A stretch of 64,000 nt of DNA from Novispirillum itersonii (GCF_014205675.1 NZ_JACIIX010000015.1:51577-115576); one strand, 5' to 3'. Positions 28,270 through 36,659 are shown, counted from the first letter of the stretch. The notes: generated by a model not told the origin, from the letters alone. Translations and numbers: made by a program.

Positions 28270-28851
28270 TTACAGCTCAGAAGGCCATTTTTCGACCATT
28301 CCGGTCACTCCGTCCATGGCACCGGGCACCAGTTCCAGCGCCAGAAAGCGCGCCAGATCGACCGGACCGGGCAGAGACAGCGGCTCCGCCAGAGCCCGCC
28401 GGAAGCCGAACCGGCTGTAATAGGGCTCATCCCCGACCAGAATCACGATGCGATGGCCCAGCGCTTTCGCCCGTTCCAGCCCCGCCCACATCAGGCGGGT
28501 GCCGACCCCGGTTTTGCGCAGCCCGCCGACCACGGTCAGCGGCCCCAGCAGCAGCGCCGGGGTCTGACCGATCATCACCGGCCAGAACCGCAGGGTGCCC
28601 CGGAAGGCCCCGGCCTCATCCTCGGCCACCAGCGCCAGCTCCGGCAGGTGGGAAACCCCGTCGCGGAAACGGTAGACGGTTTTCTTCTGGCGGTCCGGGC
28701 CGAAGGCCTCGTCGTTCAAAGATTCAATGATCGCCGCATGGTGCGGCTGTTCCAGCCCGATCACCAGCCCCGGCGGCGGAGTCACCGCAGCGGAGATATC
28801 AGCGGCGGAGGAGGACACGGTGGGCTGATCGGAAGAGGTCATCGAGGTCAT
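28270..28851 (-). CDS. GNAT-family N-acetyltransferase (YhbS-like)
   Basis: The 193-aa protein has the GNAT core LLLGPLTVVGGLRKTGVGTRL, whose pyrophosphate-binding loop is somewhat altered (GLRKTGVG). LGHRIVILVGDEPYYSRFGF follows, the typical YhbS-type C-terminal half. The N-terminal 30 residues are Ser/Thr/Ala-rich and probably flexible. The substrate is unknown. It is oriented with the CHAP gene but separated from it by a hairpin, and 116 bases lie between it and the upstream cyclotransferase-like gene. Confidence 0.82.
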   Translation of the reverse strand: MTSMTSSDQPTVSSSAADISAAVTPPPGLVIGLEQPHHAAIIESLNDEAFGPDRQKKTVYRFRDGVSHLPELALVAEDEAGAFRGTLRFWPVMIGQTPALLLGPLTVVGGLRKTGVGTRLMWAGLERAKALGHRIVILVGDEPYYSRFGFRRALAEPLSLPGPVDLARFLALELVPGAMDGVTGMVEKWPSEL

Positions 28852-28967
28852 TACAGTCTCTCATCGGTCCCGTGGCGGGACACTGCGCCGGTGCGGGCGC
28901 AGGCAGCGCCGGGCACCGGTGTCATCTGGACGGATCGGCGGAACCCGGCAAAGCGGGCCGGTTCCGG

Positions 28968-29642
28968 TCACCGGGCGGAGAGGAACACCGCGTCTTCTTC
29001 AGCCAGAAGATCACGGCAGCGCGCTTCGATGGCTGCCCACGCCGGGCCTTCCATGTCGTCCTTGGGCGTCACGCCCCAGTGCTGCATCAGGGCTTCGGTC
29101 AGCAGCAGGGCATACCGCTTGGCGGTCTGCTGCCAGTGTCCGAGGTCCCACGCCACACCACTGTCGGAAAACAGGCCGGTGGACAGAAACACCTGCGCGC
29201 CGGTTCGTCGTCGCTCTCCGGCCCCCTGTGCGGCAGGCCCCGCGCCGGGGCGGGCATCGGCCCCGTCCTCCGCCGCCATCACTTCCACGGTCAGGGGGCG
29301 CAGGGTGTACCCCGCCCCTTCATAATAGTCGATCCGGTCAAGATCCTGCGCGGTCAGGCCCCGCAGCAGGAAGCCTTCCACCGGCGGGTGACGGGTGGTG
29401 TCATCGGCTTCCACCGCATGCGGATCGGGAACCAGAATCGGGAAGACTTCGTCCCGGGCACTGTGCCGCCGGTACCCGGACAGCCACGCCGGCTGCCGGA
29501 TCACCGCCGCCGCCCGCTGTGGCCCCAGCACCCCGGCCAGAATATCGGGATCCATCAGACTGCCGAACACGAACAGCGGCAGCCCGGAACAGGCATCCGC
29601 TGCGGCGGGCATCTGGGGAGCATGGTGCGGGAAGGTCAGCAT
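28968..29642 (-). CDS. Gamma-glutamylcyclotransferase-like (AIG2/GGCT) protein
   Basis: The fold is recognised from LPLFVFGSLMDPDILAGVLG, which matches the YGSLxxG substrate loop of the family, and from the Glu-containing DYYEGAGYTLRPLTV. The 224-aa form has an insertion in the middle that is Ala/Gly/Arg-rich (ADARPGAGPAAQGAGERRR), then SGVAWDLGHWQQTAKRYALL. Enzymes of the family cyclise gamma-glutamyl amines to 5-oxoproline, but many homologues are uncharacterised. ATG 29642 was chosen; ATG 29714 would add 24 residues of low coding likeness. Confidence 0.7.
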   Translation of the reverse strand: MLTFPHHAPQMPAAADACSGLPLFVFGSLMDPDILAGVLGPQRAAAVIRQPAWLSGYRRHSARDEVFPILVPDPHAVEADDTTRHPPVEGFLLRGLTAQDLDRIDYYEGAGYTLRPLTVEVMAAEDGADARPGAGPAAQGAGERRRTGAQVFLSTGLFSDSGVAWDLGHWQQTAKRYALLLTEALMQHWGVTPKDDMEGPAWAAIEARCRDLLAEEDAVFLSAR

Positions 29643-29768
29643 CGGCCCTGGGATCCCTGCGGCTGCGCGCCAGCCTGCTACAGGGCGGTGGCGCGGTGGC
29701 TTCGTGTGCGGCATCGTTGGCCCCGGTCGCGCAGGCGGCGGGGCAGCAGACGGGGTTTCCCCGCCCGG

Positions 29769-29855
29769 TCAGCAGGACAGGAAGCGTCGTCGCAGGGAAG
29801 ACTGTACGGAACCAATGGCAGGCCGGAGAGAAGAAACCAGAGAAGCAGCAGACAT
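29769..29855 (-). CDS. Possible 28-aa small protein
   Basis: A short frame encodes MSAASLVSSLRPAIGSVQSS followed by LRRRFLSC. It is preceded by AAGGAGGG, 6 bases before the ATG, one of the strongest ribosome sites in the window. It ends about 125 bases upstream of the cyclotransferase-like gene on the same strand. A TTGCGT/TATCCC pair with 17-base spacing lies upstream on the minus strand. It could be a leader peptide or a small amphipathic protein. Evidence is the ribosome site and placement only. Confidence 0.35.
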   Translation of the reverse strand: MSAASLVSSLRPAIGSVQSSLRRRFLSC

Positions 29856-30035
29856 ACTGTGCCCTCCTTCTTTTCCGTTCACCCGGGCCGGGTGTCCCGC
29901 TGCCCGGTGGGGCGGAGCGGGAACATCTGAAATAATTTCAATATGGGATAAGGCCTTCGCGGCCCTGACGCAAGACAAAAAGCCCGCATGCATCCGGAAT
30001 AGGCCGGAAAAGCCCCGGCAACGGCCCCGCCGCTC

Positions 30036-30064
30036 TCGACAAGGGCGGCGGCACGGGGTATATC
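30036..30064 (+). promoter_or_regulatory. Promoter candidate for the DUF2946-like gene
   Basis: TCGACA (30036-30041) and TATATC (30059-30064) are separated by 17 bases and lie 25 bases before the start codon of the next gene. The region 29856-30035 between the two divergent small genes holds nothing else recognisable. Confidence 0.5.
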
Positions 30065-30088
30065 CATACTTACTCAAGGGGAGTTTGC

Positions 30089-30523
30089 ATGGCAATCCAC
30101 CGCCACCGCCAAGCGTCCGGAAGGTCGGTTTCCGCCCGCCCGGTCAGCAACCGGCAGGCCGCGCTGTTCGCGCTGGCGCTGCTGGCGGCGTTCGTGCGGG
30201 TTGTGTTTGCGCCCGGTTACATGCCGCAGGTGACCGCTGACGGTTCCCCGCTGTCGCTGGTCATCTGTACTCCTGGCGGTGTCACATCGCTGGCGCACCC
30301 CGGCACCGATGGGTCCGGTGGATCCTCCGCCTCCGTTGATCCCCCTTGCGCCTTTGCGGCGGTCAATCCGTTGTCCGCCGCGCCGGATACCCTTTCAGCC
30401 CCCCTGCCCCGGTTCCTTCCCCGGGCCATGGACAGGGCGCTCCCACCCCTCCGGGATGTGGCAGAAATGGCGTCCCCGCTGCCGCTGGGGGCACGGGCCC
30501 CGCCGGGCCGCGCGGTCGCCTGA
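30089..30523 (+). CDS. DUF2946-like small secreted or membrane protein
   Basis: The 144-aa product resembles DUF2946 proteins. After a basic N-terminus it has one hydrophobic segment (AALFALALLAAFVRVVFAPG), then GYMPQVTADG, a short hydrophobic strand ending in Cys (LSLVICTPGG), and a second Cys in PPCAFAAVNPL. The rest is Pro/Ala-rich. Function of the family is unknown; members often sit near metal-uptake receptors, but none is next to this one. AAGGGGAG lies 6 bases before the ATG. A promoter and a terminator bracket it as a monocistronic unit. Confidence 0.65.
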   Translation: MAIHRHRQASGRSVSARPVSNRQAALFALALLAAFVRVVFAPGYMPQVTADGSPLSLVICTPGGVTSLAHPGTDGSGGSSASVDPPCAFAAVNPLSAAPDTLSAPLPRFLPRAMDRALPPLRDVAEMASPLPLGARAPPGRAVA

Positions 30524-30546
30524 CCCGACCTTTCCCTGTGTTTCTG

Positions 30547-30578
30547 CCCCGCCCGGCCCGGTCCCGGCGGGGATTTTT
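30547..30578 (+). terminator. Terminator of the DUF2946-like gene
   Basis: CCCCGCC (30547-30553) pairs with GGCGGGG (30566-30572), followed by ATTTTT. Confidence 0.75.
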
Positions 30579-31024
30579 GTGCCCGCCTCCCACTCCGCTC
30601 CCGGCCCCAGCAGAATGGCCCAGATCCTTTCCCCTGCGGCAGCCACAGGGCAGCAATGCACTCCGCGCAGGCAAAAGGGCCGGTTTTCGCTGCCCGAAAA
30701 CTGGACAGAGGTAGGGGGACACCCTAATATCCCCACACGCAGTCAGCCCTTGTTCAGGAACGGACCGTTAAGACAGATCCCGCCGCGTGGACACACCGCC
30801 ACGCCGGGACCGTGCGGACGGCCCACACCGGGTGTATGATGACTGACCTGCCATCGGCCCCGGGGAACTGCCGTATCCGGTTTCGCCACCGCCCGCCGCG
30901 TTGCCCCTGCCCGCAGGGATAACCGGGCAAAACGGGCGAAATTTACCGCCCGGCATCTGGCCGGTGCGGAGAATGCCATAGGATCAGGCCCCAGCAGGCC
31001 ACGCTTACCGGAGGGTATACAGGC
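30579..31024 (+). other. Intergenic region upstream of hemA
   Basis: About 445 bases hold no convincing gene. The one clear signal is TGGACA (30702-30707) and TATA-like TAATAT (30725-30730), 17 bases apart, which would give hemA a leader of nearly 290 nt. The remaining leader is GC-rich with small inverted repeats. No FNR-type TTGAT-N4-ATCAA site was found. Confidence 0.5.
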
Positions 31025-32248
31025 ATGAACTACGATGAGTTCTTCCAGTCGAGTCTGGACGACTTGCGCACCGGCGGCAATTACCGCGTGTTTGCCGATC
31101 TGGAACGGTACGTCCAGACCTTCCCCCGGGCCCGGAACCATCGCGACGGCAAGGTGCATGACATCACCATCTGGTGCAGCAACGACTACCTCGGCATGGG
31201 GGTGTCGGACACTGTCACCACCGCCATGAAGGAAGCGATTGACCGCTGTGGCGGCGGTGCCGGTGGCACCCGCAACATCTCCGGCACCAATCACTACCAT
31301 GTGCTGCTGGAGCAGGAACTGGCGTCGTGGCACAACAAGGATGCAGCCCTGCTGTTCTCCTCCGGCTATGTCGCCAACATGACCGCCCTGATGACGCTGG
31401 GTGCCAAGGTGCCGGGCATGGTGCTGTTTTCCGATGCCCTCAACCACAATTCGATGATCGAAGGCATCCGCCACTCCCGCGCCCCGCGCCATGTGTGGAA
31501 GCACAACGATTACGACGACCTGCACCGCCAGCTGTCGCAGTATGACCGCGAAACCCCGAAGCTGGTGATCTTCGAAAGCGTCTATTCCATGGATGGCGAC
31601 ATCGCCCCGCTGGAAAAGATCGTCGAGGTCGCCGAACACCACAACGCCATGACCTATCTGGATGAAGTGCATGCCGTCGGCATGTACGGCGAAAGCGGAT
31701 CCGGCGTGGCGGAACGCGATGGCGTCGTGGACCGGATCGACATCATTCAGGGCACCATGGGCAAGGCCATCGGCGTGGTCGGCGGCTATGTCGCCGCCAA
31801 GCATTCGGTGGTCGATTTCATCCGCAGCTTCGGCGCCGGGTTCATCTTCACCACCTCGATGCCGCCGACCGTCGCCGCCGGGGCCTGCGCCTCGGTCCGC
31901 TACCTGCGGGAACACAACGAACTGCGCATCCGCCATCAGGAACGCGCCGCCACCCTGAAGGCCCGGATGAAGGCGCTGGGCCTGCCCGCCATGCCGTCGG
32001 TCAGCCACATCGTGCCGTTGCTGGTCGGCGATGCCGCCCTGTGCAAGCAGGCCAGCGACATGCTGCTGGAAAAGCACGACATCTACGTGCAGCCGATCAA
32101 CTACCCCACCGTGCCGAAGGGGACGGAGCGCCTGCGCTTCACCGCCACCCCGCTGCATACCGATGCCGACATCGACCACCTGTGCACCGCACTGGTCGAT
32201 GTGTGGGAAACCCTCGGCCTGCGCCGGGAGGCCCTTGCCGCCGAGTAA
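31025..32248 (+). CDS. hemA: 5-aminolevulinate synthase
   Basis: This PLP enzyme condenses glycine and succinyl-CoA to 5-aminolevulinate, the first step of heme (and, if present, bacteriochlorophyll and corrin) synthesis by the Shemin pathway. The 407-aa protein has [38 protein letters not shown] and the PLP-binding Lys247 in [18 protein letters not shown]. These are diagnostic of ALA synthase rather than the related 2-amino-3-ketobutyrate ligase. GGAGG lies just upstream of the ATG. It is monocistronic with its own terminator. Confidence 0.97.
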   Translation: MNYDEFFQSSLDDLRTGGNYRVFADLERYVQTFPRARNHRDGKVHDITIWCSNDYLGMGVSDTVTTAMKEAIDRCGGGAGGTRNISGTNHYHVLLEQELASWHNKDAALLFSSGYVANMTALMTLGAKVPGMVLFSDALNHNSMIEGIRHSRAPRHVWKHNDYDDLHRQLSQYDRETPKLVIFESVYSMDGDIAPLEKIVEVAEHHNAMTYLDEVHAVGMYGESGSGVAERDGVVDRIDIIQGTMGKAIGVVGGYVAAKHSVVDFIRSFGAGFIFTTSMPPTVAAGACASVRYLREHNELRIRHQERAATLKARMKALGLPAMPSVSHIVPLLVGDAALCKQASDMLLEKHDIYVQPINYPTVPKGTERLRFTATPLHTDADIDHLCTALVDVWETLGLRREALAAE

Positions 32249-32273
32249 GGCCCACCAGCGTCTCCGCTATCAG

Positions 32274-32309
32274 AAAAGGCCGGTTCCCCCTGCGGGATCC
32301 GGCCTTTTT
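32274..32309 (+). terminator. Terminator of hemA
   Basis: AAAAGGCCGG (32274-32283) pairs with CCGGCCTTTT (32299-32308), followed by another T. The loop can pair partly (TTCCC/GGGAT). Confidence 0.85.
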
Positions 32310-32358
32310 CACGGGCTTACCGGCCGCCAAACAGATCCCTTCGAAGGGCGAGCCGGTC

Positions 32359-32733
32359 TTACGCCGCGTCGCAGGTCCCGGACGGTTTCATCTGCGGGAA
32401 CAGGTCCGCATTGGCATCCCCCCACTGCTTCAGGGCCATCAGCACCGGTTGCAGGCTGCGGCCCCGATCGGTCAGGGCGTAATCCACCCGTGGCGGCACC
32501 TGCGGGAACACGGTGCGGGAAATCAGGCCATCAGCTTCCATCTCCCGCAGCTGGTGGGTCAGCATCCGCTGGGTAACGCTGGGCAGTTTGCGGCGGATTT
32601 CGTTGAAGCGCAGGGTGCCGTCCAGCAGGTGGAACAGGACCACCCCTTTCCATTTGCCATCGATCAGGGTCAGCGTCGCCTCCACGGCGCAGCCGGGGCT
32701 ACAGTCAAGGCGGTCATGGCGGGTGCGGCCCAT
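32359..32733 (-). CDS. HxlR-family transcriptional regulator (QorR/YtfH-like)
   Basis: The 124-aa protein is a winged-helix HxlR regulator: LIDGKWKGVVLFHLLDGTLR, then FNEIRRKLPSVTQRMLTHQL (recognition helix) and VDYALTDRGRSL. The N-terminus has two cysteines in DCSPGCAVEA, at the position where redox- or quinone-sensing members keep a reactive cysteine. It is divergently transcribed from a quinone-oxidoreductase-like gene, as for QorR-qor2 and YtfH-YtfG. By analogy it would repress that gene and itself and be released by quinones or diamide. That function is inferred from the family and layout. Confidence 0.9.
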   Translation of the reverse strand: MGRTRHDRLDCSPGCAVEATLTLIDGKWKGVVLFHLLDGTLRFNEIRRKLPSVTQRMLTHQLREMEADGLISRTVFPQVPPRVDYALTDRGRSLQPVLMALKQWGDANADLFPQMKPSGTCDAA

Positions 32734-32739
32734 GGCATG

Positions 32740-32783
32740 GTATCCTTTTTGATACTATAGGCGTTTTTAGATACTATAAGCGC
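32740..32783. promoter_or_regulatory. Operator-like repeats in the HxlR/oxidoreductase divergent promoter
   Basis: GTATC-CTTTTT-GATAC (32740-32755) is an inverted repeat just upstream of the HxlR start codon. GATACTATA is repeated directly at 32751 and 32770, 19 bases apart, followed by GGCG and AGCG. The stretch is AT-rich against the GC-rich surroundings. The location and symmetry fit a binding site for the dimeric HxlR regulator overlapping its own promoter. Confidence 0.6.
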
Positions 32784-32874
32784 TATATGTGCGTACTTTT
32801 CAGAAGGCATGGTAACGCGCATCTTGGTGGCACGCAACCGGCCCCGCCGATGGGGCTGCCTCAGGAGACACACC

Positions 32875-33888
32875 ATGCGCGCCATTGCCTATCAGGCCCC
32901 CCATGCCATCACCGAAACCCCGGGACTGACCGAGGTTGATCTTCCCCCCCCCATCGCCACCGGCCATGATCTGGTGGTGCGGGTGAAGGCGGTATCGGTC
33001 AATCCGGTCGACACCAAGATCCGCACCCGCGTTGCCGCCGAGGACGGCGGCTGGAAGGTGCTGGGCTGGGATGCCGCCGGGGTGGTCGAAGCCGTCGGCC
33101 CGGATGTCACCCTGTTCCAACCGGGGGATGAGGTGTTCTATGCCGGAGACCTCACCCGTCCCGGCACCAATGCCGAATGGCATGCCGTGGATGAACGGAT
33201 CGTCGGCCCCAAGCCGAAGAGCCTTGATTTCGCCGCCGCCGCCGCCCTGCCGCTGACCGCCATCACCGCGTGGGAGATGCTGTTTGACCGGCTGGATGTC
33301 GCCCGCCCGGTGGCCGGGGCTGCCAACGCCATCCTGATCATCGGCGGAGCCGGAGGCGTGGGGTCGATCGCCATCCAGCTTGCCCGTGCCCTGACCGGCC
33401 TGACCGTCATCGCCACCGCCTCCCGCCCGGAAACGCAGGCGTGGGTGAAGGATCTGGGCGCGCACCACGTTCTGGACCACAGCCAGCCGCTGGCGGCACA
33501 GGTGGCGGCGCTGGGGCTGGGGCAGCCCGCCTTTGTGTTCTCCACCACCAACACCGATGACCATTATGACCAGATCGTCGAGCTGATCGCCCCGCACGGC
33601 CGCTTCGGCCTGATTGATGACCCGAAGGACCTCAGCGCCCTGCCGCTGAAGCGCAAGAGCCTGTCCCTGCACTGGGAATTCATGTTCTCCCGCAGCCTGT
33701 TCGCCACCCCGGACATGATCCGTCAGCACGAGCTTCTGGCCGAGGTCAGCCGCCTGATCGACAGCGGCACGTTGCGCACCACCCTCAGCGATACCTTCGG
33801 CCCGATCAGCGCCGAAACCCTGAAGCGTGCCCATGCCCTGATCGAATCCGGCAAGGCCAAGGGCAAAATCGTGCTGACGGGGTTCTGA
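32875..33888 (+). CDS. Zinc-independent quinone oxidoreductase-like MDR protein
   Basis: This 337-aa medium-chain dehydrogenase/reductase resembles the zinc-type alcohol dehydrogenase-like and NADPH:quinone oxidoreductase proteins. It has an N-terminal GroES-like domain (VKAVSVNPVDTKIRTR, LGWDAAGVVEAVG). The Rossmann domain carries the motif IIGGAGGVGSIAIQLARALTG-type (here ILIIGGAGGVGSIAIQLAR). The structural zinc cysteines are missing. AGGAG lies 7 bases before ATG 32875. It likely reduces quinones or enones with NADPH; the neighbouring HxlR and YgiN genes support this. Confidence 0.88.
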   Translation: MRAIAYQAPHAITETPGLTEVDLPPPIATGHDLVVRVKAVSVNPVDTKIRTRVAAEDGGWKVLGWDAAGVVEAVGPDVTLFQPGDEVFYAGDLTRPGTNAEWHAVDERIVGPKPKSLDFAAAAALPLTAITAWEMLFDRLDVARPVAGAANAILIIGGAGGVGSIAIQLARALTGLTVIATASRPETQAWVKDLGAHHVLDHSQPLAAQVAALGLGQPAFVFSTTNTDDHYDQIVELIAPHGRFGLIDDPKDLSALPLKRKSLSLHWEFMFSRSLFATPDMIRQHELLAEVSRLIDSGTLRTTLSDTFGPISAETLKRAHALIESGKAKGKIVLTGF

Positions 33889-33891
33889 TCC

Positions 33892-34194
33892 ATGCTTCCA
33901 TCAACGGTGATGCTGTTTGCCACCCTGACGGCGGCCCCGGGACAGCGGGACGGCCTGCGCGCCGCCCTGCTGGACCTGATCGGCCCGACCCGTCAGGAGC
34001 CCGGATGCCTCGACTATGTCCTGTTTGAACAGAGCGACAGTCCCGGCACCTTCATCATGCGGGAGTCCTTCGCCAGCGCGGCGGACTTTGAGGCTCACAC
34101 CGCCAGCCCGCACTTTCAGGGCTTTCTGGCGCAGGCTGACGGGCTGCTCAGCGGCCCGGTCCGGCTGACACCACTGACCCGGATCCCGGAGTAA
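33892..34194 (+). CDS. Antibiotic biosynthesis monooxygenase-fold protein (YgiN-like)
   Basis: The 100-aa protein has the dimeric ferredoxin-like ABM fold, seen in VMLFATLTAAPGQRDGLRAA, EPGCLDYVLFEQSDSPGTF and MRESFASAADFEAHTASPHF. YgiN of E. coli is a quinol monooxygenase that oxidises menadiol; many homologues are uncharacterised. It starts only 3 bases after the MDR gene stop, so both are on one transcript. With the HxlR gene it forms a likely quinone-response cassette. A terminator follows. Confidence 0.88.
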   Translation: MLPSTVMLFATLTAAPGQRDGLRAALLDLIGPTRQEPGCLDYVLFEQSDSPGTFIMRESFASAADFEAHTASPHFQGFLAQADGLLSGPVRLTPLTRIPE

Positions 34195-34251
34195 GCGGGA
34201 CACCCGCAAGGCCAGCCCGGACTCCTGCCTTCAGACCGGGTCATAAACAGA

Positions 34252-34290
34252 ACAGGCCGCCATCCCTGCGGGCGGCGGCCTGTTGTCTTC
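34252..34290. terminator. Bidirectional terminator between YgiN-like and CorC-like genes
   Basis: ACAGGCCGCC (34252-34261) pairs with GGCGGCCTGT (34274-34283), followed by TGTCTTC on the plus strand. TTCTGTTT follows on the minus strand. Confidence 0.8.
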
Positions 34291-34319
34291 TCTTATTCTG
34301 TCTGTCTTCCGGAAAACCG

Positions 34320-35612
34320 TCAGTCGGCCTTGGCGACCATCAGCTTATCGATACGGCGGCCGTCCATATCCACCACCTCAAACCGCCAGCCGTCCCAGAC
34401 GAAGACATCCCCTGTTTCCGGGATCTTGGCGGCGCGGGCCAGCACAAATCCGGCAATGGTGCTGTAGGTCCGGGTGTCGAGGGCGATGGCGGCACAGCCG
34501 GTGCGTTCGGCGGCCAGATCAACCGGAGTATCGCCATCCAGCAGCCACGAGCCATCCTCGCGCTGCACCGGGTCAACGCCGTAGTCCTCGCCGTGTTCCG
34601 ACAGCGCCCCGACGATGGAGGACAGAATGTCAGAGGCGGTGACGATCCCTTCCATGCCGCCGTATTCGTCCGCCACAATCGCCATGTGGATCGGCGACTG
34701 CTTGATCATGTCCAGCACCACCAGCGCCGGGGAATTGTCATGCACCACCGGCACGCTGCGCAGGCTGGCGGCAATGTCGAATTCCTGACCGTCAAGATAG
34801 GCGTTCAGCAGATCGCGGCTCTGGATCACACCAAGAAACTTGTCCGGCCCGCCTTCGCACACCGGCAGGCGGGAATGCAGGCTGTTGCGCATGGTGCGCA
34901 GCATGCGGTCCCGGTCCCACGTCAGGTCGATCAGCTCCACCGCCGAACGCGGGGTCATGATCGCCTTGATTTTGCGGTCCCCGAAGCGGATAACGCCGGA
35001 AATCAGCTCCTGTTCCTCCGGCTTCAGCACGCCGTTCTCCGTGCCGGCGGCGACAAGGGCCTTGATTTCCTCTTCCGTCACCTCGTCCTCGCGCTGGTCA
35101 TGGGCACCCAGCAGGCGCAGGACGGCGTGGGTGGAAGCTTCCAGCAACCACACCAGCGGCGAGGCCAGCCGGGCAATCACCGCCATCGGCGGGGCGACCA
35201 GAATCGCCAGACGTTCCGGATTGGACAGGGCAAGACGCTTGGGCACCAGTTCGCCGATGATCAACGAGGCATAGGTGATGGCCCCGACCGAAATGATCAT
35301 CGCGAGCGGAGCGCTGACCGGGGCGAACAGGGCAAAGCCATTCAGCCAGTCCGCCAGCGGATCGGTCAGGGTGGCACCGGAATAGGTCCCGGCCAGAATA
35401 CCGACCAGCGTGATGCCGATCTGGACAGAAGAGAGGAATTTCCCCGGATTATCTGAAAGGCGCAGGGCAATTTGCGCCCCTTTGCTGCCTTCGTTGGCCC
35501 TTGGTATCAACCGCGCCTTGCGGGCGGATACAATCGCCATTTCAGAAAGGGCGAACCAGCCGTTGAGCAGTACCAGAAAGGCAATGACGGCGATCTCGAA
35601 GGCCATTGACAT
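34320..35612 (-). CDS. CNNM/CorC-HlyC-type membrane protein with CBS domains
   Basis: The 430-aa protein has an N-terminal DUF21 (CNNM) membrane domain with about four hydrophobic segments (MAFEIAVIAFLVLLNGWFAL, ALSEMAIVSARKARL, SVQIGITLVGILAGTYSG). A CBS pair follows (about residues 205-330; IMTPRSAVELIDLT). A C-terminal CorC_HlyC domain ends VVDMDGRRIDKLMV. Members are linked to magnesium or cobalt transport or, historically, hemolysin; the exact substrate is not known here. It shares a terminator with the YgiN-like gene. Confidence 0.9.
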   Translation of the reverse strand: MSMAFEIAVIAFLVLLNGWFALSEMAIVSARKARLIPRANEGSKGAQIALRLSDNPGKFLSSVQIGITLVGILAGTYSGATLTDPLADWLNGFALFAPVSAPLAMIISVGAITYASLIIGELVPKRLALSNPERLAILVAPPMAVIARLASPLVWLLEASTHAVLRLLGAHDQREDEVTEEEIKALVAAGTENGVLKPEEQELISGVIRFGDRKIKAIMTPRSAVELIDLTWDRDRMLRTMRNSLHSRLPVCEGGPDKFLGVIQSRDLLNAYLDGQEFDIAASLRSVPVVHDNSPALVVLDMIKQSPIHMAIVADEYGGMEGIVTASDILSSIVGALSEHGEDYGVDPVQREDGSWLLDGDTPVDLAAERTGCAAIALDTRTYSTIAGFVLARAAKIPETGDVFVWDGWRFEVVDMDGRRIDKLMVAKAD

Positions 35613-35753
35613 GGCGCGGGTGGGGGCTCCTGTCCCGGTTGCGGAAGATACCCACAGTTATAAGGCCAGAATGCCGCACCGCAAAGGCCTCAGCCGATAA
35701 TTTAACAACTTTCGCGAACGCGGCCTGCCAAGCCCCGGCCTCCGGGCCGGGAG

Positions 35754-35807
35754 CAGCCGTTTTCCAGATCCCCGGTTTCCGGGCCGGGGTCAGCCGTTTT
35801 CCAGATC
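35754..35807. repeat. Duplicated 3' end of the FCD regulator gene
   Basis: CAGCCGTTTTCCAGATC occurs at 35754-35770 and again at 35791-35807, offset by 37 bases. The right copy encodes the last residues and stop of the regulator (DLENG*); the left copy lies just downstream. Each copy is next to a GC hairpin (for example CCCCGG...CCGGGG at 35771-35789). It resembles the repeats after the DjlA-like and cheR genes. Confidence 0.8.
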
Positions 35808-36659
35808 TCCGGCATCGGCCTGCGAGTCATTCGCCTCCAGCGGCTTGCGGCGCGGGGCCCGGCGGCGGGCAACCCCGGACAGGCGCTCTTCCCGCTGGGC
35901 CAGATAGCGTTCCAGACGGCGGCGGGAGACGGTCTTGCGGGTTTCCTCCCGCTGGAGTTCCCGCATCACATCCTGCACGTAGGACATATGGTCCCGCGCC
36001 GCCTGCCGGGCCGCTTCCGGATCCCCGGCGATGATGGCATCGTAAACGGCGCGGTGCTGACGCAGCAGAATATCCCGCGCCCCCTGCCGGTTGTACAGTT
36101 GCAGGCGGTTATAGAACACCCCTTCCCGCAGCACCCGCACCAGACCGTGCATGATGTGCAGCAGCACCAGATTGTGCGCCGCCTCGGCGATGGCGATGTG
36201 GAAGTCGGTGTCAATCTCCGCCTCCACTTCCTTATCGCCGCGCTGATGGGCGGCCTCCATCGCCTCGAAACAGGCGGTCAGCAGTTCCCGGTCCTCGTCG
36301 GTGGCCCGCAGGGCGGCCCAGTAGGCGGCGCTGCCTTCCAGCACCCGCCGCAGTTCCACAAAATCGGCGGCGGCGGAGGGGTTGGACCGCAGGATCTCGG
36401 TCAGCGGATCGGTGAAGGTGGCGGCGACGAAATCGGCGACGTAGGTGCCGCCGCCCTGCCGGGTTTCCAGCAGGCCCTTGGTTTCCAGCTTTTGCAAAGC
36501 TTCGCGCAGCGACGGGCGCGAGACATCCAGCTGGGCAGCCAGATCCCGTTCCGGCGGCAGCCGTTCCCCCGGGATCAGGATCCCGGCCAGAATTTGCTCT
36601 TCCAGCTGCCGCACGATGTTGTCCGACAGCTTGGGCTGCTTCACACGATCATAGGTCAT
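35790..36659 (-). CDS. GntR-family FCD-domain regulator (LldR/PdhR-like)
   Basis: The 289-aa protein has an N-terminal GntR winged helix (LSDNIVRQLEEQILAGILIP, ERDLAAQLDVSRPSLREALQ, TRQGGGTYVADF). A C-terminal FCD ligand-binding domain follows (about residues 100-235; LRRVLEGSAAYWAALRATDE, AIAEAAHNLVLLHIMHGLVR). It ends in a basic, Arg-rich tail. It is divergent from lutABC, and an AATTGGT-type operator lies between, so it probably senses lactate or pyruvate and controls that operon. The start was set at ATG 36659 because the domain begins there; the frame continues to 36725. Confidence 0.9.
   Translation of the reverse strand: MTYDRVKQPKLSDNIVRQLEEQILAGILIPGERLPPERDLAAQLDVSRPSLREALQKLETKGLLETRQGGGTYVADFVAATFTDPLTEILRSNPSAAADFVELRRVLEGSAAYWAALRATDEDRELLTACFEAMEAAHQRGDKEVEAEIDTDFHIAIAEAAHNLVLLHIMHGLVRVLREGVFYNRLQLYNRQGARDILLRQHRAVYDAIIAGDPEAARQAARDHMSYVQDVMRELQREETRKTVSRRRLERYLAQREERLSGVARRRAPRRKPLEANDSQADAGDLENG

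Noticed and set aside
30579..31024. FNR- or Fur-type operator before hemA
   Set aside because: No TTGAT-N4-ATCAA or 19-bp Fur-like palindrome could be found.
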